6,439 bases of DNA from Alkanindiges sp. (GCA_030152125.1 JASLIR010000380.1:1-6439); one strand, 5' to 3'; shown: positions 1-6,367, counted from the first letter of the stretch. Translations and numbers: made by a program. Notes: generated by a model not told the origin, from the sequence alone.

Positions 1-640
1 CTATTTGCAGGTTGGCAGTCGCACGGCTTTGGCTAGCCGCACCCTGCGATTGCCGTGCATTGGCCTGGGCCAGGTCGGTTTTGGTCACTTCACCGGCTTT
101 TAGCCTTAATGCCGCATCACGGGCAGCCTGATCCAGCACGCGCTGGGAGTCTTTTTCCAGTTGAATCAGGGCAAGGTCACGGCCAATGGCTGCATGCAGG
201 CTAATGGCTGCCAGTACCGTCTGGTTATCAACATAATCCAGATTGGCTTTGGCCGCTTCAATTTCGGTATTTGCGGCATCCACTGCCAGTTGCTTGCGCC
301 CACCGGTATACAGCGGGTAGCTCAGTTGCAGGCTATAGGTTTGCGGGAAGCGCTTGCCCTGTTCAGGAAACAGCGCGCCCTGTTCGGTATCAATATAACC
401 GGCACCCAACTCGACATTACCCGTTAGTTTTACCCCATATTGTGCACGGATTTGCGCCAGTTGCGCCACCTGATCCTCAATCTGCAAGCCAGCCAGCCGG
501 CGTTCGGACTGGTAGCCTTTGGCCAGGCTGATGGTTTCTGCCAGGGTTTGCGCATGGCTTTGGCTAACCAGTCCGGCCAGGCAAAGTGCTAAAGTAAGGG
601 TATGACGGGTAGCGGTGTATTTTATGATTGGGTGCTTCAT
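1..640 (-). CDS. TolC-family outer-membrane efflux protein, N-terminal part (cut by window edge)
   Basis: This is the first 213 codons of an outer-membrane channel protein of the OEP/TolC family, reading right to left and still open at base 1. Residues 1-30 form a Sec signal peptide: a basic start (MKHPIIKYTATRH), a hydrophobic core (LTLALCLAGLV) and a signal peptidase I site SHA|QT after residue 30. There is no lipobox, so it is not a lipoprotein-type factor. The mature part has the expected coiled-coil helices rich in Ala and Gln, the strand segment QLSYPLYTGGRK (105-116) and the helix-turn AGEVTKTDLAQANAR (182-196), both typical of TolC repeats. Its ATG shares bases with the TGA of the upstream tetR gene (ATGA), and no Shine-Dalgarno precedes it, which suggests translational coupling. 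By family knowledge it forms a trimeric exit duct. I infer that it serves the EmrA/EmrB pair encoded divergently. The family call is firm, the exact partner is inferred. Confidence 0.9.
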   Translation of the reverse strand, partial: MKHPIIKYTATRHTLTLALCLAGLVSQSHAQTLAETISLAKGYQSERRLAGLQIEDQVAQLAQIRAQYGVKLTGNVELGAGYIDTEQGALFPEQGKRFPQTYSLQLSYPLYTGGRKQLAVDAANTEIEAAKANLDYVDNQTVLAAISLHAAIGRDLALIQLEKDSQRVLDQAARDAALRLKAGEVTKTDLAQANARQSQGAASQSRATANLQI

Positions 641-1302
641 GGTAGGGGGGCGTGTCCAGCAAGAAAACGTTCGACCAGATAGGTCAGGTAATGTTCTGCA
701 TTCAGGTGCGGTTCCAGTGGTGGCAAGCCAACCAGTACACGCCACTGGGCATGCCGCAGCATGCCAAAGAACAATGTGGCTGACTCGTAGGGGTGCGGAC
801 AGTACAGCTCCCCTTGGCGGTGTGCATCTTCAAGCAGGGCAGCAACCAGGGTTAAGCCTCGCTTTGGCCCGTTATCGTAAGCCAGTTGTGCCAGCTCCGG
901 GTCGTGCTGTGACTCTTCAACCACCAGACGCATAAAAGCCACATTGTCAGGGTGGGTAAATGCGATATAGATAGCCATGGCGGTTTGCAACAGCGTATCT
1001 GCTACAGGCTGGCCGGGTGTAGGCTCTGGTGGTGGATTCTCTTTGAAAAAATTTTCACAGCGAAACTCAAACAGGGCTGCCAGTAAGCCTTTTTTATTAC
1101 CGAAATACTGATAAATAGCGGCCTTGGAACCACCACCGACATTGACGATATCGTCCAGGCTCACACTGTTAAAGCCCCGTTCCAGAAACAGCGTATTGGC
1201 TGCTTTTAACAGGGCTGCACGGCGCTCCTCACCACGACGGGTGACAGGCGTCGAACATAAGGGAAAGCTTGAGGTGGTGTCAGTACCATCGTTCATAGTC
1301 AC
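637..1302 (-). CDS. TetR/AcrR-family transcriptional repressor of the efflux locus
   Basis: The protein is about 221 residues, normal for a one-domain-plus-HTH TetR regulator. The N-terminal DNA-binding domain spans about residues 23-72: RRAALLKAANTLFLERGF is helix 1, then VSLDDIVNVGGGSKAAIYQYFGNKKGLLAAL gives the helix-turn-helix with the typical family pattern (small residue, IYxYFxxKxxL). The rest is a helical ligand/dimer domain that looks like the AefR-type TetR C-terminal family (for example VAFMRLVVEES and ATLFFGMLR). The frame begins at a GTG (1302), with a weak GGA six bases upstream; an in-frame ATG at 1296 is the alternative start, giving 219 residues. It heads an operon with the TolC-like gene and faces emrA across a gap with strong inverted repeats. 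It therefore most likely represses emrAB and perhaps itself. The ligand cannot be told from the sequence. Confidence 0.92.
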   Translation of the reverse strand: MTMNDGTDTTSSFPLCSTPVTRRGEERRAALLKAANTLFLERGFNSVSLDDIVNVGGGSKAAIYQYFGNKKGLLAALFEFRCENFFKENPPPEPTPGQPVADTLLQTAMAIYIAFTHPDNVAFMRLVVEESQHDPELAQLAYDNGPKRGLTLVAALLEDAHRQGELYCPHPYESATLFFGMLRHAQWRVLVGLPPLEPHLNAEHYLTYLVERFLAGHAPLP

Positions 1303-1329
1303 AATAAATCCGCGTCAGTATTCCACATG

Positions 1330-1360
1330 ATAATAAAAAGAGTAGAAATTTGCTTGCCAA
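1330..1360 (-). promoter_or_regulatory. Putative sigma-70 promoter of tetR-outer-membrane-factor operon
   Basis: Read on the minus strand, TTGGCA (1360-1355) resembles a -35 box. TATTAT (1335-1330) matches five of six bases of the -10 consensus. The 19-base spacing is longer than ideal; TTTATT at 17 bases is a weaker alternative. The -35 shares bases with the proposed emrA -35 on the other strand. This is prediction by eye only. Confidence 0.35.
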
Positions 1361-1383
1361 AAAACTGTACTGTTCGGTACAGT
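1354..1383 (+). promoter_or_regulatory. Putative sigma-70 promoter of emrAB
   Basis: TTGCCA (1354-1359) and TACAGT (1378-1383) are separated by 18 bases and match the -35 and -10 consensus at four or more positions each. The -10 box lies inside the inverted repeats at 1364-1385, so a repressor bound there would block RNA polymerase. The emrA start is about 40 bases downstream. No start site has been mapped, so this is a reading by eye. Confidence 0.4.
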
Positions 1384-1385
1384 AC
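1364..1385. promoter_or_regulatory. Probable TetR-family operator: two overlapping perfect inverted repeats
   Basis: Two dyads overlap here. The first is ACTGTAC (1364-1370) with GTACAGT (1377-1383), 6-base spacer. The second is GTACTGT (1367-1373) with ACAGTAC (1379-1385), 5-base spacer. Both have perfect 7-base arms, and the GTAC core occurs three times (1367, 1377, 1382). The position between the divergent tetR and emrA genes, across the spacer and -10 of the likely emrA promoter, is where TetR-family local repressors usually bind. The overlap could mean alternate registers or two dimers. Binding by this TetR is inferred from position. Confidence 0.65.
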
Positions 1386-1410
1386 GGTATCACCAATATC
1401 CACGCTGTGC

Positions 1411-1416
1411 AAGGAG
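1411..1416 (+). promoter_or_regulatory. Shine-Dalgarno of emrA
   Basis: AAGGAG ends six bases before the ATG at 1423, a strong site at good spacing. It decides the start against the later in-frame ATG at 1471 (residue 17). Confidence 0.8.
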
Positions 1417-1422
1417 TAGGAT

Positions 1423-2529
1423 ATGACCACAGAATCTTCAGCTGTGCAAACATCAACTACTGATACCGATATGACTGAAAAAGATATAGATTTTGCTGAA
1501 GCACCGGCCCAGCGCCGGGTGTTACCAAAGGTAATTCTGGCTGTTGTATTGCTATTGGCAATTGCCGGGGCGGTTTACTACGTTCTGGTGGCACGCTTTT
1601 TTGAAAGCACCGAGGATGCCTATGCCAAGGCCGATGTGACCTGGGTCAGCCCGCGTGTTTCCGGTGAAATTACCCGGCTTGCGATTAAAAATAACCAGCA
1701 AGTAAAAGCAGGGCAGGTATTGGTCACACTGGATGACCGTGACACGCGTGCCCGCTATGCACAGGCAGAGGCCATGACGCGCCTGAAAGAAGCCAGCCTG
1801 AATGTACAAAAGCAGAATGCGCTGGGCCAGCAAGCCATGATTAGCCTGGCACAGGCCGGTCTGGATGCAGCCAATGCCGAAATGGCACGCCTGCAAAAAG
1901 ACTACCAGCGTTACCAGCAGTTACTGGCTGAAGGGGTAACCACCCGGCAGCGTCTGGAAACGGTGCAGTCGCAATATTTAAGTGCCGTGGCACAGGTAAA
2001 AAGTGCCCAGGCCAATGTGGAGGCTGCCAGGGCACAGCTGGCAGGTATCCAGGCATCGCGTGAGCAAATGCTGGCGGATGTAAACAGTGCGCAGGCCAAT
2101 ACCCGCCTGATTGGTGTGGATACCAGCTCTGCCAGTGTGGTTGCACCGGTGTCCGGTACTATCGGTAGCCTTGCTGTGCGTCTGGGCAGCCGGGTAAATC
2201 CGCAAACCCGTTTGCTGGCTATTGTGCCGCTGGAAAAAACCTTTGTAGAAGCTAACTTCAAGGAAACCCAGATTACCCATATGCATGTGGGACAGCAGGT
2301 ACACGTGACATTTGATGCTTACCCGGATGTAGATTTTGCTGGCCATATTGACAGTTTTTCGCCTGCATCGGGTGCCGAGTTTTCCCTGATGCCACCGGAA
2401 AATGCTACAGGCAACTTTAACAAGGTGGTACAGCGTGTACCGGTCAAGATCCTGCTGGACCGTAAGGCAAATGATCCCGTGCTTCGCCCCGGACTATCTG
2501 CCCATGTGAAAGTTGATTTACGTAGCTAA
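1423..2529 (+). CDS. emrA: EmrA/HlyD-type periplasmic adaptor subunit of efflux pump
   Basis: This 368-residue membrane-fusion protein links an inner-membrane transporter to an outer-membrane channel. A cytoplasmic tail (1-32) is followed by one membrane anchor (about 35-57, LPKVILAVVLLLAIAGAVYYVLV). Then comes ESTEDAYAKADVTWVSPRVSGEITRLAIKNNQQVKAGQVLVTLDD (61-105), the conserved first half of the lipoyl/biotinyl-like domain of EmrA proteins. Residues about 107-228 form a long Ala/Gln/Leu-rich coiled-coil hairpin. The second lipoyl half starts at VVAPVSGTIGSLAVRLGSRV (239-258) and leads into the beta-barrel. The stretch SFSPASGAEFSLMPPENATG, then NFNKVVQRVPVKI (311-343), is the signature of the EmrA subfamily rather than RND adaptors. 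Length is usual for the family. It is followed after 60 bases by emrB and probably cotranscribed. Regulation is likely through the operator at 1364-1385. Substrate range is unknown. Confidence 0.94.
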   Translation: MTTESSAVQTSTTDTDMTEKDIDFAEAPAQRRVLPKVILAVVLLLAIAGAVYYVLVARFFESTEDAYAKADVTWVSPRVSGEITRLAIKNNQQVKAGQVLVTLDDRDTRARYAQAEAMTRLKEASLNVQKQNALGQQAMISLAQAGLDAANAEMARLQKDYQRYQQLLAEGVTTRQRLETVQSQYLSAVAQVKSAQANVEAARAQLAGIQASREQMLADVNSAQANTRLIGVDTSSASVVAPVSGTIGSLAVRLGSRVNPQTRLLAIVPLEKTFVEANFKETQITHMHVGQQVHVTFDAYPDVDFAGHIDSFSPASGAEFSLMPPENATGNFNKVVQRVPVKILLDRKANDPVLRPGLSAHVKVDLRS

Positions 2530-2589
2530 GTGGTTGTCTGATTTGTCACCCATTGATGCGCAACTGTCACCAGGCCGGAAATACTGCAT

Positions 2590-4131
2590 ATGAAGATTAG
2601 TACCGCCACCGCATGGGCCATGTTTGGTGCCATGGTATTTGGCAATTTTATGGCTATTCTGGACATTCAGATTGTCGCCAGTTCCATCAATGAAATTCAG
2701 GCAGGCTTAAGTGCCAGCCAGAGTGAAGTGGCCTGGGTACAGACGATTTACCTGATTGCCGAAGTGATTGCCATACCCTTGTCGGCATTACTGTCTAACC
2801 TGATGTCTACCCGTATTTATTTCACCATTTCTGCACTTGGTTTTTCCATTGCCTCCCTGTTATGCGGCTTTGCCTGGAATCTGGAATCCATGCTGGTGTT
2901 CCGTGCCTTTCAGGGCTTTCTGGGCGGTGGCATGATTCCAACCACCATGGCTGCCCTGTTTGTGTTATTCCCCAAGCAAAAGCAGGCGCTGCCAATGGTG
3001 GTGGTGGGCATGGTGAGCACCCTGGGGCCAGCCATTGGCCCGACACTGGGTGGCTGGCTGACCACGCATTTTTCCTGGCACTGGATGTTCTTTATCAATA
3101 TTGTGCCGGGCTTGCTGATCGCTTCCTTTGTGTATTCCGCGCAGGATCTGGATAAGCCAGACAGCAGTTTGCTATACAAAATTGACTGGCTGGGGCTGGC
3201 CAGTATGGCGGTGTTTCTGGGTGGGCTGGAGTATTTCCTGGATGAGGGGCCACGTAATGACTGGTTTGCCGATGACATCATCCTGTACACCTTTATTGCC
3301 AGTGTCAGTGCTGCCATTATCTTTTTTTACCGCTGCCTGACCACCGAACATCCGATTGTTGATTTAAGTGTTTATAGAAACCGTAACTTTAGTGTCAGCT
3401 CGCTAATGACCTTTGTGCTGGGCATTGCGCTGTATGGCATGGTGTATCTGGTGCCGGTGTTTCTGGGCCAGGTACGTGGTATGAACAGTAGCCAGATTGG
3501 CCACGTGATGTTGGTGATGGGCATTACCATGTTCCTGTTTGCGCCCTTTGTAGGAACGGTGATGTCGCGCTTTGATGTGCGCAAGGTGATTTTTGCCGGC
3601 CTGTCGATTGCTGCACTGGGAGTGGTATTAAATGCGCATTTAACGGTACAGAGTGATTTTGCCGAGTTCTTCTGGCCACAGGTATTGCGCGGTATTGGCA
3701 TGATGATGGGGCTGATCCTGATGTCGCAACTGGCGATGTCTACATTGCCCATGGATAAAATCAAGGGTGCCAGCGGTATATATAATTTGACCCGTAATAT
3801 TGGCGGGGCAATTGGGCTGGCGATTATCAATACGCTGATTGAGCGGCAGATGGCCTTGCACGTAAGTACCCTGCACAGCAATATCACCCCGGAAAGTTTG
3901 CCTGCGGTGGAGTACCTGAGTCAGACGGCTGATAAATTCCGTAATGTGGTGGGTGATCAGGCGGACCAGCTGGCAATGACCATGCTGGAGCGGCAGGTGC
4001 ATTTACAGGCATTAACGCTCAGCTTTAATGACATTTTAAAGCTGCTGGCATTGCTGATGTTCCTGACTGCTTTTTTGGTACTTCTGGTTAAAAAACCAGC
4101 GCATATGCCCGCTGGTAGTGGAGGACACTGA
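2590..4131 (+). CDS. emrB: EmrB/QacA-type DHA2 major facilitator drug:H+ antiporter
   Basis: The 513-residue protein is a polytopic inner-membrane transporter of the DHA2 group, with about 14 hydrophobic segments by eye. Helix 1 carries FGNFMAILDIQIV with Asp25 (motif D1). WVQTIYLIAEVIAIPLSALLS (49-69) is helix 2, and FRAFQGFLGGGMIP (104-117) is the motif B region with Arg105. GMVSTLGPAIGPTLGGWL (140-157) is antiporter motif C, which marks drug/H+ exporters. GLEYFLDEGPRNDWF (212-226) and LTRNIGGAIGLAIINT (400-415) match EmrB proteins. A soluble stretch (about 420-475) precedes the last helix (482-500) and a short basic tail. The ATG at 2590 has only a modest upstream GGAA (2577-2580). It works with the adaptor just upstream and, I infer, with the TolC-like protein encoded divergently. 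Hydrophobic toxic compounds or fatty acids are usual substrates for the family; the real one cannot be read here. Confidence 0.94.
   Translation: MKISTATAWAMFGAMVFGNFMAILDIQIVASSINEIQAGLSASQSEVAWVQTIYLIAEVIAIPLSALLSNLMSTRIYFTISALGFSIASLLCGFAWNLESMLVFRAFQGFLGGGMIPTTMAALFVLFPKQKQALPMVVVGMVSTLGPAIGPTLGGWLTTHFSWHWMFFINIVPGLLIASFVYSAQDLDKPDSSLLYKIDWLGLASMAVFLGGLEYFLDEGPRNDWFADDIILYTFIASVSAAIIFFYRCLTTEHPIVDLSVYRNRNFSVSSLMTFVLGIALYGMVYLVPVFLGQVRGMNSSQIGHVMLVMGITMFLFAPFVGTVMSRFDVRKVIFAGLSIAALGVVLNAHLTVQSDFAEFFWPQVLRGIGMMMGLILMSQLAMSTLPMDKIKGASGIYNLTRNIGGAIGLAIINTLIERQMALHVSTLHSNITPESLPAVEYLSQTADKFRNVVGDQADQLAMTMLERQVHLQALTLSFNDILKLLALLMFLTAFLVLLVKKPAHMPAGSGGH
4090..4116 (-). terminator. Terminator-like hairpin on the antisense strand, inside the 3' end of emrB
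   Basis: Read on the minus strand, ACCAGCG (4116-4110) pairs with CGCTGGT (4101-4095) around an 8-base loop, and five T residues follow (4094-4090). That is the layout of an intrinsic terminator facing against emrB. On the plus strand the stem is not followed by T residues, so it would not end emrB transcripts. A competing plus-strand stem, CTGGTT (4084-4089) with AACCAG (4094-4099), shares bases with it. It overlaps codons for the hydrophilic EmrB tail, so coincidence remains possible. Confidence 0.35.
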
Positions 4132-4155
4132 CCCCGGATGGTGCAAATACGGGGT
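4131..4155 (+). other. Weak post-emrB hairpin without a U tract
   Basis: ACCCCG (4131-4136) pairs with CGGGGT (4150-4155) across a 13-base loop, starting on the last base of the emrB stop codon. Only TGTTG follows instead of a T run, so it is a poor intrinsic terminator. It may protect the mRNA 3' end, or may mean nothing. Readthrough from emrAB into prpBC is not excluded by the sequence. Confidence 0.25.
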
Positions 4156-4195
4156 TGTTGACATTATCTCACACTAAAATAGAGCTTTTATTCAA

Positions 4196-4219
4196 TTTAT
4201 CAGTGCATAGCGTGATAAA
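4196..4219. promoter_or_regulatory. Perfect dyad upstream of prpB, candidate operator
   Basis: TTTATCA (4196-4202) and TGATAAA (4213-4219) are perfect 7-base inverted arms separated by 10 bases, ending 53 bases before the preferred prpB start. The intergenic gap (4132-4272) has no other equally long dyad that I can see. Position suggests an operator for a regulator of the methylcitrate genes or an element in the leader. AT-rich arms can arise by chance, and no regulator gene is nearby. Confidence 0.35.
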
Positions 4220-4272
4220 CATTTATATACTCGGCAACCATTACCAGATTGTTAACGCTGATGGATATGTCT

Positions 4273-5157
4273 ATGACTGCTACCAACTCCGCAGGACGTC
4301 GCTTTCGTGACGCACTGGCTGCCGAAAAACCGTTACAGATTTTAGGAACCGTGAATGCCTACGCGGCCATGATGGCTACCCAGGTGGGCTACAAGGCCAT
4401 TTATTTGTCTGGTGCCGGTGTTGCCAACTATTCCTACGGCTTGCCGGATTTGGGTATTACCAGCCTGGACGATGTGCTGACCGATGTACGCCGTATTACT
4501 AGCCAGGTAGATACCCCGTTGCTGGTGGACATTGATACCGGCTGGGGTGGTGCATTCAACATTTCCCGTACCGTGAAGGAAATGATCCGCGCCGGTGCTG
4601 CTGCAGTACACATTGAAGACCAGGTAGCACAAAAGCGCTGTGGTCACCGTCCTAACAAGGAAATCGTATCCCAGGGCGAAATGGTAGACCGTATTAAAGC
4701 GGCTGCTGACGCAAAAACCGACCCGGATTTTGTGTTGATGGCGCGTACCGATGCGCTGCAACAGGAAGGCCTGCAGGGTGTAATTGACCGTGCCAGTGCC
4801 TGTGTGGAAGCCGGTGCGGATGCCATTTTTGCTGAAGCGATGACCGACATTACCATGTACCGCAAGGTGGTGGATGCAGTTGGCGTGCCGGTACTGGCCA
4901 ACATTACCGAATTTGGTACTACCCCGTATTATACGGTGCAGGAACTGGGCGAGCAGGGCATTGGCATGGTGTTGTATCCACTGTCTGCCACGCGCGCCAT
5001 GCAAAAAGCGGCATTGCAGGTGATGCAGGCCATCCGTCAAGAGGGAACTCAGGCAAACGTGCTGGACCTGATGCAGAAACGTGCTGAACTGTACGAGTTC
5101 CTCGATTACCATTCATTTGAAGATAAACTGGATAAACTGTTTAAACAGGAGAAGTAA
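4273..5157 (+). CDS. prpB: 2-methylisocitrate lyase (PrpB)
   Basis: PrpB cleaves 2-methylisocitrate to pyruvate and succinate, the last step of the 2-methylcitrate cycle, in the cytoplasm. From the ATG at 4273 it has 294 residues, as usual for PrpB. The family hallmarks are in order: [15 protein letters not shown] (21-35), YLSGAGV (44-50), [20 protein letters not shown] (57-76), the metal-binding VDIDTGWGG (85-93, Asp86 and Asp88), HIEDQ (113-117), the catalytic-loop motif KRCGHRPNK (121-129, Cys123), MARTDAL (156-162) and ANITEFG (209-215). These fit PrpB better than isocitrate lyase, which is much longer and has KKCGH. The start is uncertain: ATGs lie at 4261, 4267 and 4273, and a TTG at 4249 is also in frame. 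I prefer 4273 because a GGA lies seven bases upstream and the resulting N-terminus aligns with known PrpB. prpC follows after three bases. Confidence 0.95.
   Translation: MTATNSAGRRFRDALAAEKPLQILGTVNAYAAMMATQVGYKAIYLSGAGVANYSYGLPDLGITSLDDVLTDVRRITSQVDTPLLVDIDTGWGGAFNISRTVKEMIRAGAAAVHIEDQVAQKRCGHRPNKEIVSQGEMVDRIKAAADAKTDPDFVLMARTDALQQEGLQGVIDRASACVEAGADAIFAEAMTDITMYRKVVDAVGVPVLANITEFGTTPYYTVQELGEQGIGMVLYPLSATRAMQKAALQVMQAIRQEGTQANVLDLMQKRAELYEFLDYHSFEDKLDKLFKQEK
5147..5151 (+). promoter_or_regulatory. Shine-Dalgarno of prpC inside the end of prpB
   Basis: AGGAG lies in the last codons of prpB, nine bases before the GTG at 5161. It supports this non-ATG start, since the next in-frame ATG is at residue 98 and would remove conserved sequence. 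The arrangement favours coupled translation of the two enzymes. Confidence 0.7.
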
Positions 5158-5160
5158 ACC

Positions 5161-6288
5161 GTGGCAGAAGCTAAAGTATTGTCTGGTGCTGGCCTGCGTG
5201 GTCAAGTAGCAGGTAAAACCGCATTATCAACTGTTGGTGTTTCCGGGGCTGGCTTAACCTACCGTGGTTATGACGTAAAAGACCTGGCAGAAAACTGCGA
5301 ATTTGAAGAAGTTGCCTATTTAATCTTTTTTGGCGAGTTGCCAACAACAGAACAGCTGGCTGCCTATAAAGCAAAATTAAAAGGCCTGCGTCAGTTACCA
5401 CAAGCATTAAAAGAAGTGCTGGAGCGTATTCCTGCTGATTCTCACCCAATGGATGTGATGCGCACTGGCGCTTCCATGCTGGGTAACCTGGAAACTGAAA
5501 AATCCTTTGCTGAACAGCAGGACGTGACTGACCGTTTACTGGCTTTGTTCCCGGCTATCATCACTTACTGGTATCGCTTTAGCCATCAGGGCGTGCGTAT
5601 TGATGAAAACACCGATGATGACTCGGTTGGTGCGCACTTCCTGCATTTGCTGAATGGTGAGAAGCCAAGCGAGTTGCATGCCAAGGTGATGAACGTATCG
5701 CTGATTCTGTACGCTGAGCATGAATTTAACGCCTCTACCTTTACGGCGCGTGTATGTGCTTCTACGCTGTCTGACATGCATTCCTGTATTACCGGTGCGA
5801 TTGGTTCCCTGCGTGGCCCACTGCACGGTGGTGCTAACGAAGCAGCGATGGAACTAATTGAAGGCTTTACCAGCCCGGAACATGCTGAAGAAGAAATGCT
5901 GGCCAAGCTGGCACGTAAAGACAAGATCATGGGCTTTGGTCATGCCATTTACAAAGACAGCGATCCGCGTAACGAGATCATCAAAATCTGGTCTGAAAAA
6001 CTGTCTAAAGATGTAGGTGATACTGTACTGTATCCGGTATCTGTACGTTGTGAAGAAGTGATGTGGCGCGAGAAGAAACTGTTCTGTAATGCAGACTTTT
6101 TCCATGCGTCTGCCTATCACTTTATGGGTATTCCTACCAAGCTGTTCACCCCGATTTTCGTGATGAGCCGTTTGACTGGCTGGGCTGCCCACGTGATGGA
6201 ACAGCGTGCTGACAACCGTATTATTCGTCCAAGTGCTGAATATACCGGTCCTGAATTCCGTAAAGTGGTGCCAATTACCCAGCGTTAA
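5161..6288 (+). CDS. prpC: 2-methylcitrate synthase (PrpC)
   Basis: PrpC condenses propionyl-CoA with oxaloacetate to 2-methylcitrate, the entry step of the 2-methylcitrate cycle. The product is 375 residues, the short form typical of PrpC rather than the longer hexameric GltA. Conserved blocks are LSTVGVSGAGLTYRGYDVKDLAE (22-44), SHPMDVMRTG (94-103), TDDDSVGAHFLHLLNGEKPS (151-170), EHEFNASTFTARV (186-198) and the C-terminal NRIIRPSAEYTGPE (352-365), which matches PrpC closely. The citrate synthase catalytic triad is visible: His222 in GPLHGGANEA, His261 in GFGHAIYK and Asp312 in CNADFFHASAYHFMGIPT. Translation starts at GTG 5161. The gene overlaps no neighbour, follows prpB by three bases and ends 22 bases before an intrinsic terminator. 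Some side activity with acetyl-CoA is common in this family, so a citrate synthase role is the main alternative; the prpB neighbour argues for PrpC. Confidence 0.95.
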   Translation: MAEAKVLSGAGLRGQVAGKTALSTVGVSGAGLTYRGYDVKDLAENCEFEEVAYLIFFGELPTTEQLAAYKAKLKGLRQLPQALKEVLERIPADSHPMDVMRTGASMLGNLETEKSFAEQQDVTDRLLALFPAIITYWYRFSHQGVRIDENTDDDSVGAHFLHLLNGEKPSELHAKVMNVSLILYAEHEFNASTFTARVCASTLSDMHSCITGAIGSLRGPLHGGANEAAMELIEGFTSPEHAEEEMLAKLARKDKIMGFGHAIYKDSDPRNEIIKIWSEKLSKDVGDTVLYPVSVRCEEVMWREKKLFCNADFFHASAYHFMGIPTKLFTPIFVMSRLTGWAAHVMEQRADNRIIRPSAEYTGPEFRKVVPITQR

Positions 6289-6310
6289 TCGCCCGGGAAA
6301 TTTATCCGCT

Positions 6311-6340
6311 AAAAACCAGCTGCTTGCAGCTGGTTTTTTT
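6311..6340 (+). terminator. Rho-independent terminator after prpC
   Basis: AAAAACCAGCTGC pairs with GCAGCTGGTTTTT around a two-base TT (in practice a slightly larger loop), and the descending arm runs into a tract of seven T residues (6334-6340). The stem is GC-rich at its centre and begins 22 bases after the prpC stop. The A run on the left could let it work in both directions. It marks the end of the prpBC transcript. Confidence 0.92.
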
Positions 6341-6351
6341 ATTGCATGATT

Positions 6352-6367
6352 TTATTAATATTGATAA
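6352..6367. repeat. AT-rich near-palindrome downstream of prpC
   Basis: TTATTAATATTGATAA is a 16-base palindrome with one mismatched pair. It sits 12 bases after the terminator in a 99-base tail (6341-6439) that otherwise shows no gene. It could be an operator or promoter element for a gene beyond the window, but short AT palindromes are common by chance. Confidence 0.2.

Noticed and set aside
161..531. Short plus-strand open frames inside the TolC-like gene
   Set aside because: They lie antisense to a strong OEP coding frame with signal peptide and family motifs, and have no ribosome site or recognisable product.
1..640. Truncated TolC-like gene as a pseudogene
   Set aside because: The frame is intact from signal peptide to base 1. 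The truncation is caused by the window edge.
3372..3887. A 171-codon minus-strand open frame inside emrB
   Set aside because: It is antisense to well-conserved transporter helices and has no family features.
4158..4163. Consensus TTGACA as a prpB -35 box
   Set aside because: No acceptable -10 hexamer lies 15-19 bases downstream, so I did not list it as a promoter.
4342..5112. A 256-codon open frame on the minus strand opposite prpB
   Set aside because: It is fully antisense to a clearly conserved enzyme, shows no recognisable domain, and is rich in residues expected from reversing common codons. I treat it as a shadow frame.
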